Shown: positions 1 to 8,053 of the stretch, piece after piece
How positions within the stretch are numbered: position 1 is the stretch's first letter
Layout of the letters: each line of letters starts with the position of its first letter
Assembly (NCBI GenBank): GCA_013288685.1
Contig: JABDBM010000043.1
Span: 64 to 33,206 of the forward strand
Source of the DNA: Bacteroidota bacterium
Lineage (GTDB): Bacteria > Bacteroidota > Bacteroidia > Sphingobacteriales > Sphingobacteriaceae
DNA length: 33,143 nt
Direction: 5' to 3'
The notes under the pieces: model-generated
Seen by the model: only the letters and a program-made list of their open reading frames with translations
Database searches by the model: none
Told to the model about the DNA's origin: nothing
Program-made: the position numbers and the translations under genes

Positions 1-55
1 TTCATATTCACTTTAATTATTCATATCAATCAAACTAAATTAAACTAAACAAACA

Positions 56-1678
56 ATGAAAGTAACACTTACCACGAACAAATGGCTCAGTTCAGTCCGA
101 CAACTGACGCGTGAAAAATGGCAATTGGGTGCAACTATCCTTGCCGGAAAGATGATAGGCTTGGGGCTTATCGTTTTAGCTATTATGATGGTGCCCGGAA
201 TATTTGGCACATCGGCTCATGCAGCTGTTACTGCCAAGGCAGACACATCCGCCCTTGAGCATTCCATACTTACGCAAACCACCAGCGCGATGAATTCGAT
301 CAATACCGTTTGGACGTTGGTTGCTGCATTTTTGGTATTTGCTATGCAATCGGGCTTTACCATGCTCGAAATTGGCTTTGCCCGCAAACGCGAAACAGTA
401 AACATCCTGATGGAATGTATTTTTGATACTTGCCTTTGCGGTATCCTGTTTTACGCAATCGGTTATGCTTTCATGTTTAGCTACGGCAACGGCTTTATAG
501 GCCTGCACTGGTTTTTCTTACAGGGCACTACTATTGGCAACCCCACTGATACTTATTTGGCTACAGGCGTTCCAATTATTGCACACTGGATATTCCAGTA
601 CGCTTTTGCTGATACTTGCTCAACTGTAGTTTCTGGTGCGATGATCGGCCGTACAGGTTTCCGTGGCGATATTCTTTACAGTATCGGTATTACCGGTTTT
701 ATCTATCCAATCATAGGTCACTGGGCTTGGGGTCCTGACGGATGGTTAGCCACAATGGGTACTGCCGGACACTTCTATACAGGTTTGGGCCAGGGCTTCC
801 GCGATTTTGCAGGCTCAACAGTTGTACACACTATTGGTGGTATGGCATCGTTAGCAGGTGCAATGGTTTTAGGCCCGCGTATCGGCCGTGTATTTGCACG
901 TGATGGCGGCGGTATGCCTGCCGGCCACAACTTGCCAATGGCAGCTGTGGGTGGTTTCATCTTATGGTTCGGCTGGTATGGTTTTAACCCAGGCAGTACG
1001 CTTTCGGCAATGGATGCTATCGGTATCGGCCGTGTAGCAACTAATACTACGTTGGCAGCTTGCGCCGGTGGTTTTACCGCAATGGCAGCAGCTTTATGGT
1101 GGGGATCAACTAAAGGAAAATTCGATTTAGGTTTCACTGTGAATGGTTTCCTTGCTGGTTTGGTTGCTATTACCTGCCCTTGTTACTGGGTTAGCCCGCT
1201 TGGCGCTACATTATTAGGTGGTGTTGCCGGTTTCGTAGTATTCGGTGGAGTTAAATTATTAGAATACCTGCGTATTGATGATCCAATTGGTGCGGTTCCG
1301 GTACACGGATTTTGCGGAATATGGGGAACTCTTTCATTAGGTTTATTTGCATCTGGTCAATTTGGTATCACTGGTCCTTACGGTCCGGATAATACTAAGC
1401 CTAACCTGGTAACCGGTTTATTTTATGGTGGCGATGCCAGCGTATTAAAAGCACAGGCTATTGGTACATTTACCATTGCAATTGCGGTATTTGTTGTTAG
1501 CTACATCATGATGAAATTGATAATGATGTTACCACATCCATGGAAACTGCGTGTTGAAGCACATGGCGAAACTGGTCCAGGTGGTTTGGATATGTTTGAC
1601 CACGGCGCTTCGGCTTACGATTTAGAAGATGGCGACGTTAGCCTAACCGGACTTTTTGAAGAAAAAGTTCCTGCTTAA
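56..1678 (+). CDS. amt: Ammonium transporter (Amt/MEP/Rh family)
   Basis: Inner-membrane channel for ammonium/ammonia uptake, 540 residues. The two pore histidines of the family are visible: H258 in TVVHTIGG and H417 in PVHGFCGIWG. Other family signatures are MQSGFTMLEIGFARKRETVN near residues 97-116 and WFGWYGFNPGS near 304-314. The first about 85 residues precede the core and hold a hydrophobic segment (about 27-50) ending in AHA-A, so a cleaved signal peptide is likely, as in other Bacteroidota Amts. About eleven hydrophobic segments follow. The C-terminal tail (about 495-540) is polar and acidic. The ATG at 56 is the only sensible start for the signal segment. A porin gene follows after a hairpin. 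No GlnK/PII gene is visible, though it could lie upstream of the window. Identification is firm; the regulation is inferred. Confidence 0.96.
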   Translation: MKVTLTTNKWLSSVRQLTREKWQLGATILAGKMIGLGLIVLAIMMVPGIFGTSAHAAVTAKADTSALEHSILTQTTSAMNSINTVWTLVAAFLVFAMQSGFTMLEIGFARKRETVNILMECIFDTCLCGILFYAIGYAFMFSYGNGFIGLHWFFLQGTTIGNPTDTYLATGVPIIAHWIFQYAFADTCSTVVSGAMIGRTGFRGDILYSIGITGFIYPIIGHWAWGPDGWLATMGTAGHFYTGLGQGFRDFAGSTVVHTIGGMASLAGAMVLGPRIGRVFARDGGGMPAGHNLPMAAVGGFILWFGWYGFNPGSTLSAMDAIGIGRVATNTTLAACAGGFTAMAAALWWGSTKGKFDLGFTVNGFLAGLVAITCPCYWVSPLGATLLGGVAGFVVFGGVKLLEYLRIDDPIGAVPVHGFCGIWGTLSLGLFASGQFGITGPYGPDNTKPNLVTGLFYGGDASVLKAQAIGTFTIAIAVFVVSYIMMKLIMMLPHPWKLRVEAHGETGPGGLDMFDHGASAYDLEDGDVSLTGLFEEKVPA

Positions 1679-1694
1679 TCGTTCTATAATATAA

Positions 1695-1753
1695 TACCCT
1701 TGTGTGGTTGGTCAATTAATAAAATCACCACATCTGCCAACTGCACAAGGGTT
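1695..1753 (+). terminator. Strong hairpin between amt and porin gene
   Basis: Arms 1695-1711 and 1737-1753 pair over about 16 positions, including two G-U pairs (ACCCTTGTG against CACAAGGGT at the core), around a 25-nt AT-rich loop. TTATTTTAC follows rather than a clean T-run. It may be a terminator or attenuator that sets porin expression lower than amt, or an mRNA-stabilising 3' structure. Confidence 0.6.
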
Positions 1754-1784
1754 ATTTTACAAACAATAATTTATAAAATAACTG

Positions 1785-1810
1785 CTGAATTAAAACGACA
1801 ATTAATTCAG
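1785..1810. promoter_or_regulatory. 9-bp perfect inverted repeat in the porin leader
   Basis: CTGAATTAA (1785-1793) and TTAATTCAG (1802-1810) are separated by 8 nt, about 90 nt before the porin start. The shape suits an operator or a small RNA hairpin. No known regulator site is recognised. Confidence 0.35.
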
Positions 1811-1896
1811 ATCAGGATTCCTTTTGCTCTATTTTTTATTCAAATTCAATCAAATCACAACAATCTATTAACCCCATTTTCAATCAATTCGTTATC

Positions 1897-2934
1897 ATGA
1901 AAAAAAAACTTTTACTTTTAACCTTTATAGTGTCGGCATTTGGCTTATCCTTAAAAGCCCAGGACACTGTTAAAACTACCGGCGATGCGCCCCTGGTGCT
2001 GAACGGATCGGTAGACACCTATTTCAAGTCCGATTTCTCGGGCCATGGCAATATTCCGACAAGTTTTGCCAACGAAAACAGCTCTATCTCCATCGGCATG
2101 ATCGATTTGGGTTTAAAGAAATCAGTAGGTAATGCATCGTTTGTTGGTGAGTTATCTTTCGGTCCGCGCAGTGATCAGTCTATCCCTACTGCCGGTTACC
2201 ACATCCAAAACTTATATGTATCGTATAACCTTACATCTAAATTTAACTTAACAGCCGGTTACATGTCAACCTTTATTGGTTACGAAGTAATTAGCCCTGC
2301 TGCTAACTTTAACTATTCAACTTCGTACCTGTTCACCAATGGTCCGTTCCAAAATGCAGGCTTTAAAGCTACTTACACTTTTTCGGATAAGGTAAGCTTA
2401 ATGGCCGGTATATTTAATGATGGCTGGAATGTTTACCAATCAGTAGGTGGCCGCGTAAATACATTCGGCGCGCAGTTAATGGTTGTTCCTGTTAAAAACT
2501 GGACAGTTTACTTAAACGTTGCTGCTGGTCCGCAATCAGGAACGGAGTTCGACGTAACTACTAACTATCAAATTACTTCAGCCTTTAAATTAGGCTTAAA
2601 CTATGCTGATTTTTCAGCTCCATCCGGCACAACCGGCGGATTCTCGGGTGTGGCCATCTATCCTCAAATAGCTGTTTCAAAAGCGGTTACTTTAGGTTTA
2701 AGGGGTGAAATCTTCTCGACCAAAACCGGAACCTGGGCTACTACAGCAGGTCCGGCTCCTGGCGATAAAGTTTCTGGCATTACCTTTACTGCAAACGTAA
2801 AAGCTGGTCCATTTACATTCATTCCCGAAATCAGGTTTGATAACAACTCGGCTAAAACAATGTTTACAGATGGCGGCGGTGCAGCTACCAGCTCTGCAAG
2901 TCAATTCGTATTGGCAGCAGTTTATGCCTTCTAA
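1897..2934 (+). CDS. Outer-membrane beta-barrel porin (OmpL-like, porin-2 type)
   Basis: 345 residues with a signal peptide (MKKKLLLLTFIVSAFGLSLKAQ, cleavage near 21-22). The mature part is a run of alternating hydrophobic/polar strands rich in aromatic and glycine residues, opening with LNGSVDTYFKSDFSG and closing on an aromatic terminus (VLAAVYAF) typical of an outer-membrane barrel. These features fit the 'putative beta-barrel porin-2, OmpL-like' group that often follows ammonium transporters in Bacteroidota. It probably lets small nitrogen compounds cross the outer membrane for the upstream Amt. Substrate and pairing are inferred from position only. A strong terminator closes the gene at 2958-2990. 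Confidence 0.82.
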   Translation: MKKKLLLLTFIVSAFGLSLKAQDTVKTTGDAPLVLNGSVDTYFKSDFSGHGNIPTSFANENSSISIGMIDLGLKKSVGNASFVGELSFGPRSDQSIPTAGYHIQNLYVSYNLTSKFNLTAGYMSTFIGYEVISPAANFNYSTSYLFTNGPFQNAGFKATYTFSDKVSLMAGIFNDGWNVYQSVGGRVNTFGAQLMVVPVKNWTVYLNVAAGPQSGTEFDVTTNYQITSAFKLGLNYADFSAPSGTTGGFSGVAIYPQIAVSKAVTLGLRGEIFSTKTGTWATTAGPAPGDKVSGITFTANVKAGPFTFIPEIRFDNNSAKTMFTDGGGAATSSASQFVLAAVYAF

Positions 2935-2957
2935 AAAAACTTAATTACAATTTATTT

Positions 2958-2998
2958 AAAAGCCACGCTGATTTTATCAGTGTGGCTTTTATCTTTAT
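2958..2998 (+). terminator. Rho-independent terminator after porin gene
   Basis: Stem AAAAGCCACGCTGAT (2958-2972) and ATCAGTGTGGCTTTT (2976-2990) with a TTT loop and one G-U pair, followed by a T-rich tail. Confidence 0.88.
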
Positions 2999-3001
2999 GG
3001 C

Positions 3002-3583
3002 ATGAAATCATTAATAACTGCTTTAGTTTTTATAACCCTTGTTAAAGTTGGCTTTGCACAACAAGAATTATTATCATTTGATGAGCACAATAAATACATT
3101 TATTACCAGGTAATGGATATGCCTGGTTTCCCGGCCGATACTTTACACAACCGTGGGATATGTTTTCTGAAAACCGTAGTACCTAAAGTGAAGCTTAAAC
3201 AAACTGTTGCCGCCGGCGAAACCAGTATAAGCGGTGCCGGAAAGCTGATTACCTACACTGGCATTGGTATTATGCGGCATGAGTGCGGCGAAATTACCTA
3301 CCTGTTTAATATCGAAATAAAGGACCAAAAGTACAGATACTGGTTAACCGGCTTTACCTTTACGCCTTACAAACGCGACCGGTACGATAACCAGGTGCCC
3401 GAGCCAGGGGTTGAAATTCCGTTAGAAGCAGCGTCGACCAAGCTGGATAAAAGGGATATTACCAGTTATTTGAACCAAACCGGCGCTTTTTGCAAAGAGT
3501 TTGGTGATAAATTGAAGCTATACATGGTGAACGCGCCGAAAAAAGACGAAAGTATTAAGAAAATAGTGACCGATAAGTGGTAG
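3002..3583 (+). CDS. Secreted hypothetical protein, possibly DUF4468-like
   Basis: 193 residues with a short signal peptide (MKSLITALVFITLVKVGFAQ, cleavage near 19-20). The mature part begins FDEHNKYIYYQVMDMPGFPADTLHNRG and contains MRHECGEITYLFNIEIKDQKYR. This layout resembles DUF4468 proteins (TBP-like fold, secreted, Bacteroidota), but I assign that only tentatively. A TATCTTTA box, one base off TAnnTTTG, ends only 4 nt before the ATG, so transcription may start at or next to the start codon. It stands alone between a terminator and a repeat array. Function unknown. Confidence 0.75.
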   Translation: MKSLITALVFITLVKVGFAQQELLSFDEHNKYIYYQVMDMPGFPADTLHNRGICFLKTVVPKVKLKQTVAAGETSISGAGKLITYTGIGIMRHECGEITYLFNIEIKDQKYRYWLTGFTFTPYKRDRYDNQVPEPGVEIPLEAASTKLDKRDITSYLNQTGAFCKEFGDKLKLYMVNAPKKDESIKKIVTDKW

Positions 3584-3585
3584 CG

Positions 3586-3702
3586 TAAATACACATTGTT
3601 GCATTTGTTTGTAATATTTTCAATAAAAGCCCCCTAAATTACTAAATACACATTGTTGCATTTGTATTATTGAAATAATGCTAAATGTTACAATGTTGCA
3701 AT
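3586..3702 (+). repeat. Two perfect 23-bp direct repeats plus a degenerate third
   Basis: Copies at 3586-3608 and 3643-3665 are identical over 23 nt, with core ACACATTGTTGCATTTGT. A weaker third copy begins near 3682 (ACAATGTTGCA core). Starts are spaced 57 and 39 nt apart. The array begins just past the upstream stop codon and ends about 60 nt before the tonB-like start. It looks like a set of protein-binding sites. Confidence 0.75.
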
Positions 3703-3722
3703 AAATGAACACTATTTAATAT

Positions 3723-3761
3723 GTTGATTGCGTTAAATATGAAAATTTAATTTCAATCAAC
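3723..3761 (+). promoter_or_regulatory. Leader hairpin touching the TonB-like start codon
   Basis: GTTGATTG (3723-3730) pairs with CAATCAAC (3754-3761), and TTAAAT (3733-3738) with ATTTAA (3745-3750). The structure ends at the base before the ATG at 3762, so it would cover the ribosome-binding region. It may control translation, or act as DNA operator half-sites. Confidence 0.55.
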
Positions 3762-4583
3762 ATGCTTATCTCAAAATTTGATTTGTACAAGCCCGAGTGG
3801 CTCGAGCTTGTATTCGAAAACCGTAACAAAGAATACGGTGCCTACGAATTGAGGCAACACAATGGCCGCACCATGGCAATGGCCATGGGCATTACTTTTT
3901 TTGTTGTTGGTTCGCTGGGAGCCGCAAGTATAATTTCAAGTAAGGGGCCAATACACCATGATAGGGGAATAGTGGTAACTGTTCAACCGCCGCCAACCAT
4001 CGTTATTCCGCCAAAAAAGGTTGTACCTCCCGAGGTAAAACCATTAAAATCTTTGCCGCCCGCAACGCCGCCAGCAACAACAAAATTTGTGCAGATGAGA
4101 GTGGTAGTTGACCCGGTTGCGGCCGAGCCGCCAAAGATAGACGAGCTTGCTAACTCTGCTATAGGCCCCGAAACCGTAAAAGGGCCGACAAGTGTTAGCA
4201 CTAACGTTATGCCTGTTGAAACACCAGGGAACGATGGCCCCACCGAGGACAATACTATCCATAATGTTGGCTTTGTTGATGTAATGCCCGAGCCCGTTGG
4301 CGGTCAGAATGCCTGGAACAAATTTTTAAGCAAGAATTTAAGGTTCCCGCCTGCAGCGCAGGAAGAGGGCGTAAGCGGAAGGGCAATAATGAGTTTTGTT
4401 ATAGAAAAGGATGGCACACTATCCAATATTACTGTTGAACGCGCAGGCGGCCACGGATTTGATGAAGAAGCCGTACGTGTTTTGAAATTGGCCAAAGCCT
4501 GGAAGCCGGGCATACAAAACGGCCAGCCGGTGCGGGTTAAATATATGATACCTATTAATTTTCAGCTATCTTCTGATAATTAA
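3762..4583 (+). CDS. TonB family protein
   Basis: 273 residues. The N-terminus (FDLYKPEWLELVFENRNKEYGAYELR, about 6-31) is the cytoplasmic signature of Bacteroidota TonB-like proteins. One membrane segment follows (about 39-58), then a proline-rich periplasmic stretch (PPPTIVIPPKKVVPPEVKP) and a C-terminal TonB_C domain (about 190-270) with FPPAAQEEGVSGRAIMSFVI and GFDEEAVRVLK. It would carry proton-motive energy to outer-membrane receptors such as SusC proteins. No exbB or exbD lies beside it, so its motor partners must be encoded elsewhere. It stands alone, behind the direct-repeat array and leader hairpin. Confidence 0.9.
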   Translation: MLISKFDLYKPEWLELVFENRNKEYGAYELRQHNGRTMAMAMGITFFVVGSLGAASIISSKGPIHHDRGIVVTVQPPPTIVIPPKKVVPPEVKPLKSLPPATPPATTKFVQMRVVVDPVAAEPPKIDELANSAIGPETVKGPTSVSTNVMPVETPGNDGPTEDNTIHNVGFVDVMPEPVGGQNAWNKFLSKNLRFPPAAQEEGVSGRAIMSFVIEKDGTLSNITVERAGGHGFDEEAVRVLKLAKAWKPGIQNGQPVRVKYMIPINFQLSSDN

Positions 4584-4600
4584 GGTTTTAGTGGTAGCGA

Positions 4601-4670
4601 AAAGTAGCAGTAGCGGTTTTTGTGTGGCAGCAAAAATTGCACTGCTGCTGCTACTCAAAACTGCTACTTT
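4601..4670 (+). terminator. Alternative nested hairpins after TonB-like gene
   Basis: AAAGTAGCAG (4601-4610) can pair perfectly with CTGCTACTTT (4661-4670), or AGTAGCAGTAGC (4603-4614) with GCTGCTGCTACT (4644-4655). The two are mutually exclusive. It is probably the 3' structure or terminator of the TonB-like transcript, but has no long T-run. Confidence 0.45.
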
Positions 4671-4720
4671 CAGTTTCATCCGCGCGCTGCAAACTGCTCA
4701 CAGCGCACTGAAAACTTCCC

Positions 4721-4751
4721 TTTCACCTTTCGCCTGATTTTCCTACCTTTG
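4721..4751 (+). promoter_or_regulatory. Bacteroidota promoter for purL
   Basis: The -7 box TACCTTTG (4744-4751) matches TAnnTTTG exactly. TTTC at 4721-4724, one base off TTTG, lies 19 nt upstream, the usual spacing. The TTG start codon is 29 nt downstream of the box. Confidence 0.7.
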
Positions 4752-4780
4752 CGCATCTTTTCAACATAAACGATACAACA

Positions 4781-7003
4781 TTGGAGCAGCAGGAATTAAC
4801 CACCGTTGGAACCGCCAAAGACCTTGGTTTACTACCCGAAGAATTTGACCGCATAAATGAAATATTAGGGCGCGTGCCCAACTTTACCGAGCTTTCTATT
4901 TTCGCGGTAATGTGGAGCGAGCATTGCTCGTACAAAAACTCAATCACATGGCTTAAAACATTGCCTAAGGATAGTCCGCGTATGCTGGCTAAAGCCGGCG
5001 AAGAAAACGCCGGATTGGTTGATTTGGGCGGCGGCGTAGGCTGTGCCTTTAAAATTGAATCACATAACCACCCATCGGCCCTTGAGCCTTATCAAGGTGC
5101 GGCAACGGGTGTTGGCGGTATCAACCGCGATATATTTACCATGGGCGCCCGGCCAATTGCGCAGTTAAACTCGCTTCGCTTTGGCGATTTGAGTTTGGAT
5201 CGTACCAAATGGCTTGTAAAAGGCGTGGTAAAAGGCATCAGCCATTATGGCAATGCATTTGGCATCCCCACCGTTGGCGGAGAGTTGTTTTTTGACGATT
5301 GCTATAATGTTAACCCATTGGTTAATGCCTTTTCGGCTGGTATTGTAAAAGCGGGCGAAACTGTTTCGGCAACATCGTATGGCGTGGGCAACCCGGTTTA
5401 CATTGTAGGCTCGGCAACAGGCAAAGATGGCATCCATGGTGCGGCTTTTGCATCAAAAGATATTACCGAAGATTCTGTTAATGACTTACCTGCCGTACAG
5501 GTAGGCGATCCTTTCCAGGAAAAACTATTGCTGGAAGCTTCGTTAGAAGTAATTAAAACCGGCGCTGTTGTAGGTATGCAGGATATGGGTGCAGCAGGTA
5601 TTATCTGCTCCAACTCCGAGATGTCGGCAAAGGGAGAACACGGAATGCGGATCGATCTGGATAAAGTGCCAACCCGCCAGGCACACATGAAGCCTTATGA
5701 GATATTATTGTCCGAATCGCAGGAACGCATGCTGATTGTGGTACACAAGGGCCGCGAGAAAGAAGTGGAAGCAGTATTTGACAAATGGGATTTGAATTGC
5801 GCCATTATTGGTGAAGTGACCGATACTAAACGTTTGGAATATTTTATGGACGGCGTAAAAGTTGCCGATGTTCCTGCCGATGACCTGGTATTAGGCGGCG
5901 GCGCACCGGTTTACGAACGCGAATACCGCGAGCCTGCTTACTATGCCATTAACCAGGCTTTTAAAATTGAAGACGTAGCAGAACCCGCAGATTTGCTGGA
6001 TGTTGCTGAACATTTAATAGGCCACCCGAATATTGCATCAAAAAGATGGGTAACGGATCAGTACGACTCGATGATCGGTACTTCTACCATGACTACTAAC
6101 CGCCCCAGCGATGCGGCTGTGGTTGCTGTTAAGGATACCGACAAGGCTATTGTGATTACAGTTGACTGTAACTCGCGCTATGTATATGCCGATCCGCAAA
6201 AAGGGACAGCCATTGCAGTTGCCGAAGCAGCACGTAACATTACCTGCGCAGGCGGCGAGCCGGTGGCCATAACTAATTGCCTTAATTTTGGTAACCCGTA
6301 CAAACCCGAAGTTTACTGGCAATTTGTTGGCGCCATAAAAGGCATGGGCGAAGCCTGCCGCAAGTTTGAGACCCCGGTTACCGGCGGTAACGTTAGCTTT
6401 TATAACCAATCGACCGATGATGGCCCGGTTTTCCCAACGCCAACCATAGGTATGTTAGGTGTAATGGACGACCTTGATAACATCATGACCCTGGATTTTA
6501 AAGCTCCTGGTGATTTGATTTACCTGATAGGCGAATCGGTTAATGATATTGCTTCGTCACAATACTTAGCCTCATACCATAAAATACTGGCTGCCCCGGC
6601 ACCATATTTTGATATCGACAAAGAATATGATATGCAGCAGTTGGTAAAACAGCTGATATTGGATAAGAAGATACAATCAGCACATGATGTGTCTGATGGC
6701 GGTTTATATATAACATTAGTAGAGTCATGTTTGCCGAATGGTTTAGGTTTCGAAATAGAATCAGATAGCGGCATTCGTAAAGACGCCTTCCTGTTTGGCG
6801 AGGCCCAGGGTAGAGTAGTAGTAAGTGTTTACGAAGGCGATCAGGAACAGTTTATTGAGATGATGGCTACCAGCGAGGTTGAATTTAGCTTGTTGGGTAC
6901 CGTTACCAACGGTACTTTAAAGGTGGATGATCAATCGTTTGGGCATATTACCGATATTAAGATGGTGCATGATAATGTGCTGCACGAGATATTAGGGGCG
7001 TAG
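4781..7003 (+). CDS. purL: Phosphoribosylformylglycinamidine synthase subunit II
   Basis: 740-residue small-type PurL. It catalyses the fourth step of purine synthesis: ATP-dependent amination of FGAR to FGAM, working with PurQ (glutaminase) and PurS. Visible motifs are the active-site segment WSEHCSYKNS (about 44-53), ESHNHPSALEPYQGAATGVGG (about 89-109), and later VGMQDMGAAGI, TGGNVSFYNQS and SAHDVSDGGL. The start is TTG at 4781: it gives the family N-terminus MEQQELTTVGTAKDLGLLPEEFDRI, and the next in-frame ATG would remove the catalytic histidine region. Neither purQ nor purS is adjacent. A perfect -7 box lies just upstream. Confidence 0.97.
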   Translation: MEQQELTTVGTAKDLGLLPEEFDRINEILGRVPNFTELSIFAVMWSEHCSYKNSITWLKTLPKDSPRMLAKAGEENAGLVDLGGGVGCAFKIESHNHPSALEPYQGAATGVGGINRDIFTMGARPIAQLNSLRFGDLSLDRTKWLVKGVVKGISHYGNAFGIPTVGGELFFDDCYNVNPLVNAFSAGIVKAGETVSATSYGVGNPVYIVGSATGKDGIHGAAFASKDITEDSVNDLPAVQVGDPFQEKLLLEASLEVIKTGAVVGMQDMGAAGIICSNSEMSAKGEHGMRIDLDKVPTRQAHMKPYEILLSESQERMLIVVHKGREKEVEAVFDKWDLNCAIIGEVTDTKRLEYFMDGVKVADVPADDLVLGGGAPVYEREYREPAYYAINQAFKIEDVAEPADLLDVAEHLIGHPNIASKRWVTDQYDSMIGTSTMTTNRPSDAAVVAVKDTDKAIVITVDCNSRYVYADPQKGTAIAVAEAARNITCAGGEPVAITNCLNFGNPYKPEVYWQFVGAIKGMGEACRKFETPVTGGNVSFYNQSTDDGPVFPTPTIGMLGVMDDLDNIMTLDFKAPGDLIYLIGESVNDIASSQYLASYHKILAAPAPYFDIDKEYDMQQLVKQLILDKKIQSAHDVSDGGLYITLVESCLPNGLGFEIESDSGIRKDAFLFGEAQGRVVVSVYEGDQEQFIEMMATSEVEFSLLGTVTNGTLKVDDQSFGHITDIKMVHDNVLHEILGA

Positions 7004-7039
7004 TTTTTCGTTCTAAAAAAAAGATACAATAAACCATTT

Positions 7040-7140
7040 GTCATCCCGGGCACAGCGAGGGATCTTCTCCGCACTGCAATAGTTTACATGCTTAGTCCGC
7101 CAGCATGTAGCAGAAGATCCTTCACAGCGTTCAGGATGAT
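7040..7140. repeat. REP-like palindromic intergenic element
   Basis: Imperfect 29-nt arms at 7040-7068 and 7112-7140 share the ends ATCATCC/GGATGAT and GGATCTTCT/AGAAGATCC. Inside sits a second perfect stem, ACATGCT (7086-7092) with AGCATGT (7102-7108). The sequence resembles the dispersed 'GGATCTTC...GGATGA' intergenic palindromes common in Bacteroidota genomes. Copy number cannot be seen here. Confidence 0.75.
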
Positions 7141-7166
7141 AAAATGAAAAATGTTTTCATTTTATC
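7138..7166. promoter_or_regulatory. Perfect 13-bp hairpin before the VOC gene
   Basis: GATAAAATGAAAA (7138-7150) and TTTTCATTTTATC (7154-7166) flank a 3-nt loop. It overlaps the end of the REP-like element and lies 11 nt before the chosen start at 7178. It could be an operator, a leader hairpin or the tip of the mobile element. Confidence 0.6.
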
Positions 7167-7177
7167 ATCTACCTACC

Positions 7178-7567
7178 ATGTTAAAACTAAACCGCATACA
7201 TCACATCGCCATTATTTGTGCTGACTACCAAAAATCAAAGCATTTTTACAGCGAAATATTAGGCTTGAAAATAGTCCGGGAAGTATATCGCGAAGCAAGA
7301 GATTCTTATAAACTTGACCTGGAAGTTGGCGGGTTGTATCAAATTGAACTTTTTTCCTTTCCTAACCCTCCCGAAAGGCGATCTGGCCCGGAAGCCGTTG
7401 GCCTTCGGCATTTAGCTTTCGAGGTGGATAACGTTGAGGCATCGGCGGCATATATTAAAGCGCAGAGCATCGCCATTGAACCTATACGTATTGATGAATT
7501 TACCGGCAAACGTTTTACCTTTTTTGCCGATCCCGATGGGTTGCCTATTGAGTTTTATGAGAAATAA
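7178..7567 (+). CDS. VOC-family glyoxalase-like protein (YaeR/GloA2 type)
   Basis: 129 residues, one vicinal-oxygen-chelate module pair. It opens MLKLNRIHHIAIICADYQKSKHFY, the usual start of the YaeR/SMU1112c group. Candidate metal ligands are H9, E57 (QIELFSF), H78 (GLRHLAFEV) and E125 (LPIEFYEK), at the positions expected for the fold. The reading frame is open back to an ATG at 7151, but that codon is in the hairpin loop and would add a nine-residue tail absent from the family, so 7178 is preferred. Probably a metal-dependent lyase or isomerase acting on a small metabolite; the substrate is unknown. Confidence 0.88.
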   Translation: MLKLNRIHHIAIICADYQKSKHFYSEILGLKIVREVYREARDSYKLDLEVGGLYQIELFSFPNPPERRSGPEAVGLRHLAFEVDNVEASAAYIKAQSIAIEPIRIDEFTGKRFTFFADPDGLPIEFYEK

Positions 7568-7626
7568 TGGCGCTATACGTTTTTTGGGCAATTAATTTTG
7601 ATTCTTTTGAAATTTGATAAAGTCCC

Positions 7627-7860
7627 TTTTTCTGACCCAGAGGGTCAACCTCTTTGTAGTTGAGAAAAATGCCCCCACAATATTGCCGCAGAGCGGCTAC
7701 CCTCAGCCAGTAGCACAACCCGGTAATCGTCGATATATGATATTTCAAACCTCGTCCCACAATGCCCAAAAGTATGTCGGCAAAGGGTAGCCGCTCTGCG
7801 GCAATATATCAGGACATTGCCTTTTTTCTACAAAGCGGTAGACCCTCTGGGTCAGAAAAA
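7627..7860. repeat. 234-bp inverted-repeat element A (non-coding)
   Basis: Perfect outer arms of 20 bp (7627-7646 and 7841-7860) contain the mini-palindrome GACCCAGAGGGTC. Perfect inner arms of 24 bp (7680-7703 and 7784-7807) contain GCCGCAGAGCGGC. Between inner and outer arms the two sides still align imperfectly (CTTTGTAG on one side, CTACAAAG on the other). The central 80 bp are not paired. No transposase or credible gene lies inside. It looks like a small non-autonomous mobile or REP-doublet element; the 7568-8053 gap otherwise shows nothing. Confidence 0.8.
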
Positions 7861-8053
7861 ATCGAAATCGGGCGATTTAACAAGATTTACCCATACAAAG
7901 TGTTAAGCCCGAAATGATTAAGCCCAAATTCGACAAATTAAATTTAGCAAATTCGAAAAATTCGTGGAGTTGGTGTTTATTATATTTTTACTTTAGTGCG
8001 ATTGCTGCAAGTTAAAACAGTACCTTAATCAAACCAATATAAAAGCCAATCGC

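Noticed and set aside
775..1137. 120-codon open frame antisense to amt
   Set aside because: Proline-rich shadow of glycine-rich membrane-protein codons on the other strand.
1700..1900. 66-codon open frame between amt and the porin
   Set aside because: It overlaps the hairpin and operator-like repeat, has unlikely composition, and ends at the porin start; it is almost certainly chance.
3586..3702. Short CRISPR-like array
   Set aside because: Only two perfect repeats with uneven spacing, a degenerate third, and no cas genes nearby.
7627..7860. Insertion sequence with its own transposase
   Set aside because: The interior is too short and has no transposase-like frame; kept only as a non-autonomous repeat.
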